This document shows, in pieces, positions 33,828 through 42,482 of a stretch of 64,000 bases of DNA (position 1 is the stretch's first letter; each line of letters opens with the position of its first letter). Under the pieces are notes generated by a model, which was given only the letters and a program-made list of their open reading frames with translations, made no database searches and was not told the origin of the DNA. The stretch comes from Streptomyces sp. NBC_00483 (GTDB lineage Bacteria > Actinomycetota > Actinomycetes > Streptomycetales > Streptomycetaceae). The position numbers and the translations under genes were made by a program. The DNA is taken from the NCBI RefSeq assembly GCF_036013745.1, contig NZ_CP107880.1:8866001-8930000 (forward strand), read 5' to 3'.

Positions 33828-34634
33828 ATGGGAACCATCGCCGTCACCGGAGCCGCCTCCGGTATAGGTGCCGCCATCGCCGCCCGGCTCTCCGAACAGG
33901 GGCACCGTGTCATCGGCGTCGACCTGCGCGGCACCGATGTGGCGGCCGACCTCGGCACCGCGGAGGGGCGGAGCGCCGCGGCGGCCGAGGTCACCGGGCT
34001 CGCCGACGGACGGCTCGACGGATTCGTGCCGTTCGCCGGGATCTCCGGCGGCGCGGACCGGCCGGCGAGCCTGCTGGTCTCCGTCAACTACTACGGCGCC
34101 ATTGGCCTGTTGGAAGAACTGCGCCCGGCCCTGGCGGCCGCGGGCGAGTCCTCCGTCGTCCTCGCCTCGTCCAACTCCACGACCACGCAGCCCGGTTGGA
34201 ATCCGCGGCTCGCCGAGGCGTGCCTCGCGGGCGACGAAGAGGCGGCGCGCGCCCTCGCCGACTCCCTGGCCGACCAGGGCGGCGTGCTCACGTACCCGGC
34301 CACCAAGGCCGCGATCGCCCACTACACCCGTACCCGTGCGGCGGACTACATCGCGGACGGCATCCGCCTCAACGCCATCGCGCCGGGGTTCATCGACACC
34401 CCGATGACCCGGGCCGGCCGCAAGGACCCGCGGATCGCGGCAGGCATCGAGGCGTTCCTGAAGGCCGTCCCGGCGGGGCGGGCGGGCAGCCCGGAGGAGG
34501 TCGCGGAGCTCGTGCTCTTCCTGCTGTCCCCCAAGTCCGCTTACTGCGTCGGTACGTTGATGTTCTGCGACGGCGGCCTCGACGCGCAACTGCGGGGGCT
34601 GGACTGGCCGAAGGTGCGGACGCCGGAGGGGTGA
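33828..34634 (+). CDS. SDR, 3alpha-hydroxysteroid dehydrogenase/carbonyl reductase-like
   Basis: 268-aa short-chain dehydrogenase. The NAD site is TGAASGIGAAIAARL and the catalytic Tyr/Lys is in TYPATKAAIAHYTR. VGVDLRG and LGTAEGRSAA, SVNYYGAI, CLAGDEEAARAL and the RLNAIAPGFIDTPM block match the order seen in Comamonas 3alpha-HSD/carbonyl reductase as I remember it. The ATG at 33828 has AGAGGAGA upstream. It may act as a diol or ketone dehydrogenase for the nearby aromatic pathways or be unrelated. It is divergent from the IclR gene. Confidence 0.85.
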   Translation: MGTIAVTGAASGIGAAIAARLSEQGHRVIGVDLRGTDVAADLGTAEGRSAAAAEVTGLADGRLDGFVPFAGISGGADRPASLLVSVNYYGAIGLLEELRPALAAAGESSVVLASSNSTTTQPGWNPRLAEACLAGDEEAARALADSLADQGGVLTYPATKAAIAHYTRTRAADYIADGIRLNAIAPGFIDTPMTRAGRKDPRIAAGIEAFLKAVPAGRAGSPEEVAELVLFLLSPKSAYCVGTLMFCDGGLDAQLRGLDWPKVRTPEG

Positions 34635-34699
34635 GGAGACCCCGGCCGGCTCTCTCCGCCGCTCGTGACTCCCGCGTCCGGCAGCCGGTCCGCACCCGC

Positions 34700-36625
34700 T
34701 CAGCCCGAGGGGACGGGCTCGTAGACGGGCGAGGTCGGTGTGTATGTCCCGTCGAGTACGAATCTCAGGTACCGGCCCGCGTTGTGCAGATACTCGTCCT
34801 TGCTCGTGGCCGCCGCCTCGATCGCGGAGCGGGCCGGGCGGGCGAGGTCCGGGTCGACGAAGGTGAGCGCGTTGATCGCCTGGAGCCGGATCCGGACGTC
34901 GGGGTGCCCGGCGAGTGTACGGGACAGGAACTCGACGGCTTCGGACACACGGTGCCCACCTCGGACCAGGGTCTCCGCGGCGCTGATCCGCACCTGCGGC
35001 GAGGCATCCGTGCGCAGGGTCCGGGCCAGGCGGGGCAGCGTGGGGGCGGCGTCCCGCCCGAGCATGAGCAGGCCCTGCGCGGCCCAGTATCGTACGACTT
35101 CGTTCTCGTCGCCCAAATCCCTGGTGAGAGTGGGTAGATGGCGGGGGTCTCGCTCGATGGCCTGTCGCGCGAGCCGCAGTACGCGGCGCAGCGGATAGGC
35201 GCCGGGGCGGCGGCTCCGCTCCCAGCCCTCAAGGGGGCTGCCCTCCGGGATGAACCCGTTGTCGTGCACGTCCACGATGTGCTCGTCCAGGGCGCGCGAG
35301 AGCCGGTCGAGGGTGTGGGCGTGGGCGGGATCGTCGGCGAGATTGTGGATCTCGTCCGGGTCGGAGTGCAGGTCGTACAGCTCCTCGGCGGGCTTGGTGC
35401 CCCAGAACCGCTCCTGTACGGGGTTCAGGGTGCCGTCCAGATGGGCCTGCTCCCACGACTGGTAGCCGTGCGCCAGCCAGGCGAAGGCGCCGTGCTGGCC
35501 CCAGGGGCGGTGCGGAGCGTAGTTGCGCAGGTAGCGATAGCGGGCGTCGCGGACCGTGCGCACCATGTCGTAGCGCTCGTCCATACGGTCGCGTCCGCCG
35601 AACGCATAGCGAGCGGGCGGCAGTTGGCGCACTCCGGCGAACGGGTGGCCCTGCACATGGTCGGGGATGTCGACGCCCGCGAGGGCGAGCACGGTCGGCG
35701 CGTAGTCGACGGAGGTGACCGCCCGCCGCTCCACCGAACCGGCCGGGCGGGGCGCCAAGTGCGCCCACTTCTCCGGGAATCGCACGATCAGTGCGGTGCG
35801 CATCCCCTCGTCGTAGCAGTGCCGCTTGCTGCGCGGCAGGACGCCGCCGTTGTCGGAGTAGAAGAAGACGATGGTGTCGTCGGTGAGTCCTGCCGCCTCC
35901 AACTCGGCCAGTTTTGCGGCCACATGTCCGTCCATCGTCTCCATCGCGTCGTAGTAGTGCGCGAAGTCGCCGCGGATCTCCGGGGTGTCGGGCAGATAGG
36001 CGGGGAGGCGGATCTCGTCGCGCCGGGTACGGCCGTCCTGGGCGGTGAACAGGCTGGACTCGTGGGTCGTCATGTCGTTGAAGACGGCGAAGAACGGGGC
36101 TCCGGCGGGGCGGTCGCGGTAGTGGGCGGTCGCGCTGGACGCGTCCCAGGTGGCGTCCATGTCGACGACGGTGTTGTAGTCGGTCTTGGAGTTGTTCGTG
36201 GCGTAGTACCCGGCCTGCCGCAGATGCTCGGGAAATCCCTTGAGGAAGGCGGGAGTGCGTCCGAGGGCCCGCATGTGCTCGGCGGGCCCCGCGCTCTGCG
36301 GGGCGACACCGGTCAGCAGGGCGAACCGGGACGGGGCGCACACGGGCGCCGTCGAGTACGAGTTCTCGTAGCGGATGCCTTCGCGGGCGAGCCGGTCCAG
36401 GGTGGGCGTTCTGGCGACGGGATCGCCGTACGCGCCGACAAAGGGGTAGTGGTCCTCGGCCACCAGCCAGAGGACGTTGGGCCGCTCGGCCGCGGCGCGT
36501 GGCGAGGAGTCGGTGGCGGCATCGGCGGCCGGAGCGGTGACGGCGGTCGTGGCCACCGCCCCGGCGAGCGCGGCGAAGGTGCGGCGGGTGACGGGCACAC
36601 CGAAGGGGGCGTGGGGCGCGGGCAT
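34700..36625 (-). CDS. Tat-exported sulfatase with C-terminal HEAT-like repeats
   Basis: 641-aa secreted type I sulfatase. The N terminus carries a twin-arginine signal (TRRTFAALAGAVATT, cleavage near PAADAA). The metal-binding start is NVLWLVAEDHYPF, and the formylglycine site is CAPSR (Cys type) in VCAPSRFALLTG. DNGGVLPRSKRHCYDEG and the ELYDLHSDPDEIHNLA block end the core. After about residue 480, four to five helical pairs of HEAT type follow (VRYWAAQGLLMLG, VRISAAETLVRGG, VRIRLQAINALTFVD). The ATG at 36623-36625 has GGGAG at 7 nt. It probably removes sulfate from an extracellular polymer. Confidence 0.88.
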   Translation of the reverse strand: MPAPHAPFGVPVTRRTFAALAGAVATTAVTAPAADAATDSSPRAAAERPNVLWLVAEDHYPFVGAYGDPVARTPTLDRLAREGIRYENSYSTAPVCAPSRFALLTGVAPQSAGPAEHMRALGRTPAFLKGFPEHLRQAGYYATNNSKTDYNTVVDMDATWDASSATAHYRDRPAGAPFFAVFNDMTTHESSLFTAQDGRTRRDEIRLPAYLPDTPEIRGDFAHYYDAMETMDGHVAAKLAELEAAGLTDDTIVFFYSDNGGVLPRSKRHCYDEGMRTALIVRFPEKWAHLAPRPAGSVERRAVTSVDYAPTVLALAGVDIPDHVQGHPFAGVRQLPPARYAFGGRDRMDERYDMVRTVRDARYRYLRNYAPHRPWGQHGAFAWLAHGYQSWEQAHLDGTLNPVQERFWGTKPAEELYDLHSDPDEIHNLADDPAHAHTLDRLSRALDEHIVDVHDNGFIPEGSPLEGWERSRRPGAYPLRRVLRLARQAIERDPRHLPTLTRDLGDENEVVRYWAAQGLLMLGRDAAPTLPRLARTLRTDASPQVRISAAETLVRGGHRVSEAVEFLSRTLAGHPDVRIRLQAINALTFVDPDLARPARSAIEAAATSKDEYLHNAGRYLRFVLDGTYTPTSPVYEPVPSG

Positions 36626-36868
36626 GGCGAAGCTCCCGGATGCAACTGAGCGGGGTGGCAGGTGCGGTGACGGCAAGTGCGGTGGCGGGCAGGCGCTGTT
36701 CAGCGGGGGGAGCGACACAGGGACCCGGACTGTCGTCCCAGGTCCACGAACAGGCGCCTGACGAGCGGCGGTTGGCTGTACCGGCCGGTGAGCTCCATGA
36801 TCCCGACATCATGCAGGGGGAACGGGGGTGCGTCAACGCATGCCGACCCAGTAGCCGACCGGGCGTGC

Positions 36869-37270
36869 TCAGCGCGCGGCGGACACGCTTCGGTAGAAGT
36901 CGAACTGGGTCACCCCGTGGTAGCCGTAGCTCTCCGGCGGCAGTTCGTGCAGCGCGACACCGGAACGGGCGAGAGTGCCCAGGGTGTCGGTGAGGAGTTC
37001 GTTGGCCTGGGCGATGAACGCGGCCTTCTCCGCCGCGCTGTTCGAGCCCAGGGTGATGCTGACCTCTACGTGGGCGTCGCGCGCCCCGCCGGTCATGGGC
37101 CTGCCGTCCACGTAATAGGTGCCGGGCTCAACCGCGGCGATCTGGACGATGGTTCGCGAGCGGTCCTTGCCCAGGGCAGAGACTGCCAGGTCGGTCAGGC
37201 CCTCCGCGAGAGTGTGTCGGGTCCCGACGGGGAGGTCGGGGTCGGTCACGGTGACACGGATGTAGGGCAT
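36869..37270 (-). CDS. 4-oxalocrotonate-tautomerase-like protein
   Basis: 133-aa tautomerase superfamily protein. It begins Met-Pro (MPYIRVTVTDP), which gives the catalytic N-terminal proline, and continues with TRHTLAEGLTDLAV and RTIVQIAAVEPGTYYVDGRP. The chain is longer than 4-OT (about 62 aa), so it is a fused or extended member. The ATG at 37268-37270 has GAGGAG at 4-5 nt; an upstream in-frame ATG would lose the N-terminal proline. It is divergent from a LysR gene, its probable regulator. The substrate may be a ring-cleavage keto-acid. Confidence 0.8.
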   Translation of the reverse strand: MPYIRVTVTDPDLPVGTRHTLAEGLTDLAVSALGKDRSRTIVQIAAVEPGTYYVDGRPMTGGARDAHVEVSITLGSNSAAEKAAFIAQANELLTDTLGTLARSGVALHELPPESYGYHGVTQFDFYRSVSAAR

Positions 37271-37297
37271 GGCTCTCCTCGGCATATCGGCATACGC

Positions 37298-37321
37298 GTA
37301 CGCACTTAATGACGCGCGTAC
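37298..37321. promoter_or_regulatory. candidate LysR binding site
   Basis: GTACGC and GCGTAC are inverted around an AT-rich 12-bp centre (ACTTAATGACGC) in the 151-bp interval between the tautomerase and LysR genes. A second, wide inverted pair, CATATCG (37283-37289) and CGATATG (37405-37411), brackets the interval. Either could be the recognition and activation sites of the LysR protein. Confidence 0.4.
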
Positions 37322-37421
37322 TCGGCTGAACTCCGCCGGTATCGGCGGCACGGTTGAAGCCTCGCCCGACCTGGCACCATGGGTCCAACGCATACATGTC
37401 ATGGCGATATGAGGCTCTCGC

Positions 37422-38324
37422 ATGCCCCTGAACCTGCCCCAACTGCGCGCCTTCCTCGCGGTCGTCGACACGGGCGGCTTCAGCGCGGCCGCCGCCGAGC
37501 TGGGCATGACCCAGTCGGCCGTGTCGCACGCCGTCGCCTCCCTGGAACGCGAGTTGACCGCGCCGTTGCTCATACGCGCCACACCGGCGCGGACCACCGT
37601 GCTCGGCGAGCAGGTGCTGCCGCACGCCCGTACCGCGCTGGCCGCGGCCCGGTCCGTCGAGCAGATCGCGGCCGAGGCGGCCGAGTCCATGGCCGGCACC
37701 GTGCGCCTGGCCGCGACGCCGACGGTGTGTCAGGGACTGGTCCCGAGTCTGCTCAGGCACTGGCGCGAGGACCAACCACGCGTCACCGTACGGGTCTTCG
37801 AGGGTGACAGCGCCGAAGTCGCGGGCTGGCTGGGGAACGGGACCGCGGACGCCGCCGTCCTGATCGACCCGCCACCGGGCCCCGGCGTGCAGCTTGCCGA
37901 CGACGGATACCGGGCGCTCCTGCCCCGCGACCATCCCCTGGCCGGTGAGGAGCGCGTGGACATCCGTGACCTGGAGGACGACCCGTTCCTGATCTCGCCG
38001 AACGGCTGCGAGTCCCGGATCCGTACGATCCACACCCGGGCCGGCCTGCGCTTCGATCCGACCCACCGGGTACGGGACCTCGCGACGCTGATCAGCATGG
38101 TGCAGGCCGGGATCGGCGTCACGGTCCTGTCCGAGGTCTCGCGCTCGCTGATCCCCGCCGACCTGGTCCTGCTGCCCCTGGGGCCGGCGACCTCCCGCCG
38201 CCTCGTGCTGACCGGCCCGCAGGAACGTCCTTGGCACCCGGCGGTACGCACACTGGCGGAGTCGGCCGTCACGTACCTCGCCCTGCGGGAGGGGCGTCAG
38301 ACTCAGCCGACGCGGCAGATGTAG
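37422..38324 (+). CDS. LysR family transcriptional regulator
   Basis: 300-aa regulator. The helix-turn-helix is in residues 3-62 (LNLPQLRAFLAVVDTGGFSA, MTQSAVSHAVASLEREL). The substrate-binding domain extends from about 90, including GTVRLAATPTVCQGLVPSLL and GIGVTVLSEV. The ATG at 37422 begins MPLNLPQLRAF, as is typical. It is divergent from the tautomerase gene. Its 3' end overlaps the convergent sigma-factor gene by 22 bp, so both C termini are encoded on opposite strands there. Confidence 0.88.
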   Translation: MPLNLPQLRAFLAVVDTGGFSAAAAELGMTQSAVSHAVASLERELTAPLLIRATPARTTVLGEQVLPHARTALAAARSVEQIAAEAAESMAGTVRLAATPTVCQGLVPSLLRHWREDQPRVTVRVFEGDSAEVAGWLGNGTADAAVLIDPPPGPGVQLADDGYRALLPRDHPLAGEERVDIRDLEDDPFLISPNGCESRIRTIHTRAGLRFDPTHRVRDLATLISMVQAGIGVTVLSEVSRSLIPADLVLLPLGPATSRRLVLTGPQERPWHPAVRTLAESAVTYLALREGRQTQPTRQM

Positions 38325-39946
38325 ATCGGGCCGAGCCAGCGGGTGCAGGTGGGGGTGGGGGTGCTGGGCTGCGGGGGAGTGGTGGGTTCGGTGGGCTGAG
38401 TAGGGACTGTGGGTTCGGCCGGTTCGGTGGGCTCGGCCGGTTCGGTCGGCTCAGTGGTGGGTGTGGGCTCCGCCGGGGTCGAGGGCTCGGTTGGCGGCGT
38501 TTGTGTGGGCGGTGCCGTGGGTGTGGGCGTCGGCGTGGCCGGGGCGGCCGGTGGCGTAGGGGTGGTGTCGTCGGACGGCGGCTCGTCGGCCTTGGGCTCC
38601 TCCGGCGCGGCCCGCTCGGCTGCGGGCGGGTCCGCGGGCGTGGTCGGAGTCGCCGGGGCGCTCGGGGTCCCGGGGTCCGACGGCGCGGACGATGCCGTGG
38701 GCGCGGCCGGCGCACCCTTGTCCGCGGAGCCGCCCGGTGCCGCCTTGGTGTCGGGCCCGGCGTCGGGTTCGGCCGCGCGCTGCGACCCGCCCTGCGGAGC
38801 AACATGCTTACGTGAAGCGGAAGTTGAGGGGTCCGAGGACGGACTCGACGACGCACTGTCACGCCCGGTGGGTGACTCGCTCTGCACCGCCGCCGACCGC
38901 TGCGGCGGCACCGTATCGCTGTTCCCGGCGAGCATGAGCCCGGCCGCGACGGCGGCTCCCGCCACCGAGACCCCGAGCACCCCGGCCACGGCGCCCTGCG
39001 CCTTCGCGCCGCCGGCCAGCGCGTGCTTTACGCCGTGCAGCAGGCCGGAACCGGACCCGTGCCCGCCCGCCGCGGCGCCGGTGGCCCCGGCTCCGGCTCC
39101 GGCCGCGAGCGGCACCAGGAACTTCCCGGCCCCGCCGAGCACGAAGATCAGGAGCGCCGGACCCACCAGGGCCGGCAGCCGGTCGTTGGCGCGCAGCAGG
39201 ACCGTGAGCCGCGCCCGGCAGTCGTCGCAGTCGTCGACGTGCGCGAGGAGCTTCTCCGACTGACGCGCGGACGCGCTGCCGCGCACGTGTGCGGGCATCC
39301 GGTCCCAGTGGCTCTCGCACGCCGGGTCGTCCGGGGTCCCCGGGTGCGCCCGCAGGAACGCCTGCCGCATGCCCTCCCGCGCCCGGTGCAGCAGCACGGC
39401 CGTGGCCCCGCTGCCCGCGCCGATGCCCCGGCCCACCGCCTCAAGCGGCTGCCCCTCGGCCTCCGCGAGCCACAGGGCCTTCACCCACCGCTTCGGCAGC
39501 TGCCCGAGGACCTGGGACAACAGGTCCACGGCGGAGGCTCGGGTGGCCGGATCCTGGTCGCCGTAGCCCCCGGAACCGTATGAGCCGAACGAGCCGTACG
39601 AAGCATGCGTGCCGTTCGACACCTGTACCGGTTCGACGCCGGCGTGCGGGTCGAGGGGTGTCTCGCGCGCCGCCCCGCGCCCCGCGGAGGCGGCCAGGTG
39701 TCGCACGGTCGTCGTCAGGTACGCCGCGACGTTGTCGATGACATGCCCGGCGGCCAGGCGCCGCCAGACCCGGAAGTGGGCCTCGGCGACGAGATCGTCG
39801 GCGAGCCAGGGACTGCCGGTCAGCGAGCGGGCGTACGCGACGAGGCGAGGCTGCTCCGCCTCGTAGATCCGCGCGTACGCGGTGGGGCTGAGGCCGCCTT
39901 CCGTGGCGGCAGGGGGTATCGGCGCGGCGGCGGGGCCGTCGGTCAT
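38303..39946 (-). CDS. ECF sigma factor fused to zinc-finger anti-sigma and membrane domains
   Basis: 547-aa fusion protein. Sigma region 2 is at residues about 25-90 (EQPRLVAYARSLTGSPWLADDL) and region 4 at about 145-200 (LGQLPKRWVKALWLAEAEGQ). A zinc-binding anti-sigma-like motif follows (LLAHVDDCDDCRARL, His-x3-Cys-x2-Cys form). Two hydrophobic stretches come at about 258-280 and 310-335, then some 200 residues of Pro/Thr/Glu/Ala repeats, presumably outside the membrane. The last 14 residues contain two Cys (CTRWLGPIYICRVG). The layout suggests a sigma factor held at the membrane and released by a signal. The target is unknown. Its stop lies inside the LysR gene. Confidence 0.8.
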   Translation of the reverse strand: MTDGPAAAPIPPAATEGGLSPTAYARIYEAEQPRLVAYARSLTGSPWLADDLVAEAHFRVWRRLAAGHVIDNVAAYLTTTVRHLAASAGRGAARETPLDPHAGVEPVQVSNGTHASYGSFGSYGSGGYGDQDPATRASAVDLLSQVLGQLPKRWVKALWLAEAEGQPLEAVGRGIGAGSGATAVLLHRAREGMRQAFLRAHPGTPDDPACESHWDRMPAHVRGSASARQSEKLLAHVDDCDDCRARLTVLLRANDRLPALVGPALLIFVLGGAGKFLVPLAAGAGAGATGAAAGGHGSGSGLLHGVKHALAGGAKAQGAVAGVLGVSVAGAAVAAGLMLAGNSDTVPPQRSAAVQSESPTGRDSASSSPSSDPSTSASRKHVAPQGGSQRAAEPDAGPDTKAAPGGSADKGAPAAPTASSAPSDPGTPSAPATPTTPADPPAAERAAPEEPKADEPPSDDTTPTPPAAPATPTPTPTAPPTQTPPTEPSTPAEPTPTTEPTEPAEPTEPAEPTVPTQPTEPTTPPQPSTPTPTCTRWLGPIYICRVG

Positions 39947-40156
39947 GGCAGGAGTCTTCCGTTCCGTCCGACGTCGGCGGTGCTCCGCCCGACTGCGGAT
40001 CGGGCGGGGAGTTTGAAACCGTAATTCGTAAATGTCGGATTATGAAGGGGTGGGTGGCGTAGGTCACAACGACCTTTTCCGGAAATGCCGTAATGCCCCG
40101 CCCCGCTGTCGCGTCGAACGGTCACCTGGAACACGCAGTGGAGAAAGGGACCTGCC

Positions 40157-40597
40157 ATGCCGACCACGCTGCCCGTCACGCTCGAACAGTCCGCCCGCGC
40201 CCGCCTCGTCGTCGCCGAGGGTCAGGGCCCCGAACGAAGTGTCACCGTCACCCTCCGTTATGAATCCGCCGACCCGCTCGCCCTTCAGCTGGTGTTTCCC
40301 GCGGAGGCCACGCTGGCCGGGACCGACGTGACGTGGGCCTTCGCCCGCACCCTCCTCGACGACGGCCTGCGCCTGCCGACCGGGACCGGGGACGTCCACG
40401 TGTGGCCGTGCGGCCGTGCGCGCACCGTCGTCGAGCTGCACGCGCCGCAGGGGATGGCCGTGGTCCAGTTCGACACCTCGGCCCTCCGCCGCTTCCTGCT
40501 GCGTACGTACGCGCTCGTGCCGGCGGGCAACGAGGACGTGGAGTCCGTCGTCGACCGCGCACTCGCCACGCTCTTCGGGCCCGACACGGAACGGTGA
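40157..40597 (+). CDS. SsgA-like sporulation/cell-division regulator (SALP)
   Basis: 146-aa protein of the SsgA-like family, which controls septum placement and spore formation in streptomycetes. Matching blocks are VTLRYESADPLALQLVFP, VTWAFARTLLDDGLRLPTGTGDVHVWP and ALRRFLLRTYALVPAGNE. The ATG at 40157 follows GAAAGGGA. The 210-bp interval to the divergent sigma-factor gene has an AT-rich stretch (about 40010-40050) that could hold the promoters. Which of the several SALPs this is cannot be told. It supports a Streptomyces or close-relative host. Confidence 0.88.
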   Translation: MPTTLPVTLEQSARARLVVAEGQGPERSVTVTLRYESADPLALQLVFPAEATLAGTDVTWAFARTLLDDGLRLPTGTGDVHVWPCGRARTVVELHAPQGMAVVQFDTSALRRFLLRTYALVPAGNEDVESVVDRALATLFGPDTER

Positions 40598-40633
40598 CGT
40601 CTGGGGCCGGGTCGGGCACCGGGCGAGGGCGGC

Positions 40634-41089
40634 TCAGTCTCGGGGGCGCTCGTCGATGGCGGGCATCGCCTCCCCGCCCGGGTGCCATCCGCTGAGGAAA
40701 CCGGCCTGTCTGCTCACGTCGACGAGTTCGATCCGTGCGCCGATGCTGTCCATCCGGTGATAGGCGAAGGGCCGACCGTAGGGGCAGCCGGAGAAGTCCA
40801 CGGGCAGGCCCTCTTCCTCCAGTCGTCGGGAGCCTTCCCGGACATCGCTGGTCCAGAAGCCGATGTGGTCGAACCTGGCCCCCTTGGACGCGTCCCAGGG
40901 GCTGCCCGGCGGCCCTTCGATGAGCTCGATGAAGGGCGGCCCGCCCGCGGTGAACACGATCCGGTAGCCCCACTCGCCGAGCCGGTCGGACACGGGTTCA
41001 TGCCACTCGACCCCGGCCGAACGCTGGAAGTCCCGCATCGCCTGCTCGAGATGCGGGACCACGAAGCACACATGGTAGAAGGCAGTCAT
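40634..41089 (-). CDS. VOC/glyoxalase-fold protein
   Basis: 151-aa vicinal-oxygen-chelate protein. Segments FYHVCFVVPHLEQAMRDFQR, IVFTAGGPPFIELIEGPPGSPW, RFDHIGFWTSDV and IGARIELVDVS give two beta-alpha-beta3 modules with possible metal ligands (His, Glu, His, Glu). I start at the ATG 41087-41089 because the fold begins there; a TTG-type start 18 bp upstream is possible. The role could be a dioxygenase, isomerase or antibiotic-binding protein. It converges on the SsgA-like gene. Confidence 0.75.
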   Translation of the reverse strand: MTAFYHVCFVVPHLEQAMRDFQRSAGVEWHEPVSDRLGEWGYRIVFTAGGPPFIELIEGPPGSPWDASKGARFDHIGFWTSDVREGSRRLEEEGLPVDFSGCPYGRPFAYHRMDSIGARIELVDVSRQAGFLSGWHPGGEAMPAIDERPRD

Positions 41090-41163
41090 CCACCCATGAT
41101 CGAGCACATCGGCTCAGGGGCTCAGGCGTTCAGGGGATCAAGAGGGGGGAGGGGGCCAGGAGG

Positions 41164-42336
41164 TCATGGGGCAACCTTGTACACGGCGTCGACCAGGGCC
41201 ATCTTCCGGGGGTCGTCGGCGATGCGTGTGCCCATGTGGTTCATGACGTAGCCGACGCTGATGCCCGCTTCGGGGTCGGCGAGGCCGAAGGAGCCGCCGA
41301 AGCCGTCGTGGCCGAAGGCGCGCGGATTGGGTCCGTACGAGCCGTTCGCGCCGCTCAGCCAGAGGCCCAGGCCGATCTCGGTGTCGTGCGCGAAACCGGC
41401 GCCCAGTATCAGGTCCCGGCAACTGCCCTGGCCCTCGCGTACGCGTTCCGCGGCCTGCGGCGACAACACCCGGCGGCCGTCCGGGCGTTCGTGCCCGGTG
41501 AACAGCCCGTACAGCGCGGCGACCCCTTGGGCCGTCGCGTGGCCACCGGCGGCGGGGATCTCGGCGGCGCGCCACTCGGGGGTGTTGGCTTCGGCGGCGC
41601 CGGTGAGCGGGTTGGCCAGGGCGGCGAGTGCGACCGGCTGCAACTGGCTGAAGGCGGCCTCCTGTTCGCTGCCGGCTGCGGCCAACGGGTGCATCAGCTG
41701 GGCAGGTTGCCGAGTCTCCTCCTCCGGGAAGCGGATGAAGAAGTCCACGCCGAGCGGCCCGGTGACCTCCTGGCGCAGGAACGCGGAGGGAAGCTGTCCG
41801 GTGATGCGCCGGATCACCTCGCCGACCAGGAAGCCGTAGGTGATGGCGTGGTAGCCGGAGCGGGTGCCTGGCTCCCACCAGGGCTCGGTGGCCGCGAGGC
41901 GCGCGGTGGTCAACTCCCAGTCGTAGAGCTCGTCCAGGGTGTGCGGTTCGCGCAGGCCGGCCAGGCCCGCGCGGTGCGACAGCAGATGGCGTACGAGGAC
42001 GTTCTGCTTGCCGGCCGCGGCGAACTCCGGCCAGTAGGAGGCGACCGGCGCGTCCAGGTCCAGCAGGCCGCGGTCGGCCAGGAGGTGTGCGCACAGTGCC
42101 GTGGCCCCCTTGGTCGTCGACCACACGTTGACGAGGGTGTCCTGCTGCCACGGGCGGGTGTGCGCGGCGTCGGCCCAGCCGCCCCACAGGTCGACGACCG
42201 GTTCACCGTCGAGCAGGACGGTGACGGCGGCACCCAGCTCGTCGCGCTCACGGAAGTTGTCGACGAAAGCGGCGCGGACGCCTTCGAAGCGCGCGTCGCA
42301 GTGCCCGCCGATCCGCGGTGTCGCCTGCTCGGCCAT
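41164..42336 (-). CDS. Serine beta-lactamase-fold hydrolase (EstB-like)
   Basis: 390-aa penicillin-binding-protein-like serine hydrolase, probably an esterase. The nucleophile motif Ser-x-x-Lys is in VWSTTKGATA (about residue 70), the tyrosine motif is in RSGYHAITYGFLVGEVI and the third element in GHDGFGGSFGLADPE. There is no signal peptide, so it acts in the cytoplasm. The ATG at 42334-42336 is used; the open frame upstream to 43062 is unrelated in sequence. It lies 146 bp downstream of the Lrp-type gene. Confidence 0.85.
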   Translation of the reverse strand: MAEQATPRIGGHCDARFEGVRAAFVDNFRERDELGAAVTVLLDGEPVVDLWGGWADAAHTRPWQQDTLVNVWSTTKGATALCAHLLADRGLLDLDAPVASYWPEFAAAGKQNVLVRHLLSHRAGLAGLREPHTLDELYDWELTTARLAATEPWWEPGTRSGYHAITYGFLVGEVIRRITGQLPSAFLRQEVTGPLGVDFFIRFPEEETRQPAQLMHPLAAAGSEQEAAFSQLQPVALAALANPLTGAAEANTPEWRAAEIPAAGGHATAQGVAALYGLFTGHERPDGRRVLSPQAAERVREGQGSCRDLILGAGFAHDTEIGLGLWLSGANGSYGPNPRAFGHDGFGGSFGLADPEAGISVGYVMNHMGTRIADDPRKMALVDAVYKVAP

Positions 42337-42482
42337 GGAACCTCCGGCTTCTCGGGCCGGGAGTCCGTAGCTCGTGTCCGTAGCTCGAGTGCCCGGCTCT
42401 ACCTGTGCATACCGACTGGTCGGCATCGTCACCGCGGAACATACCGAGAGATCGAGTCGACGGGAAGGGGGCGGGTACGCGC

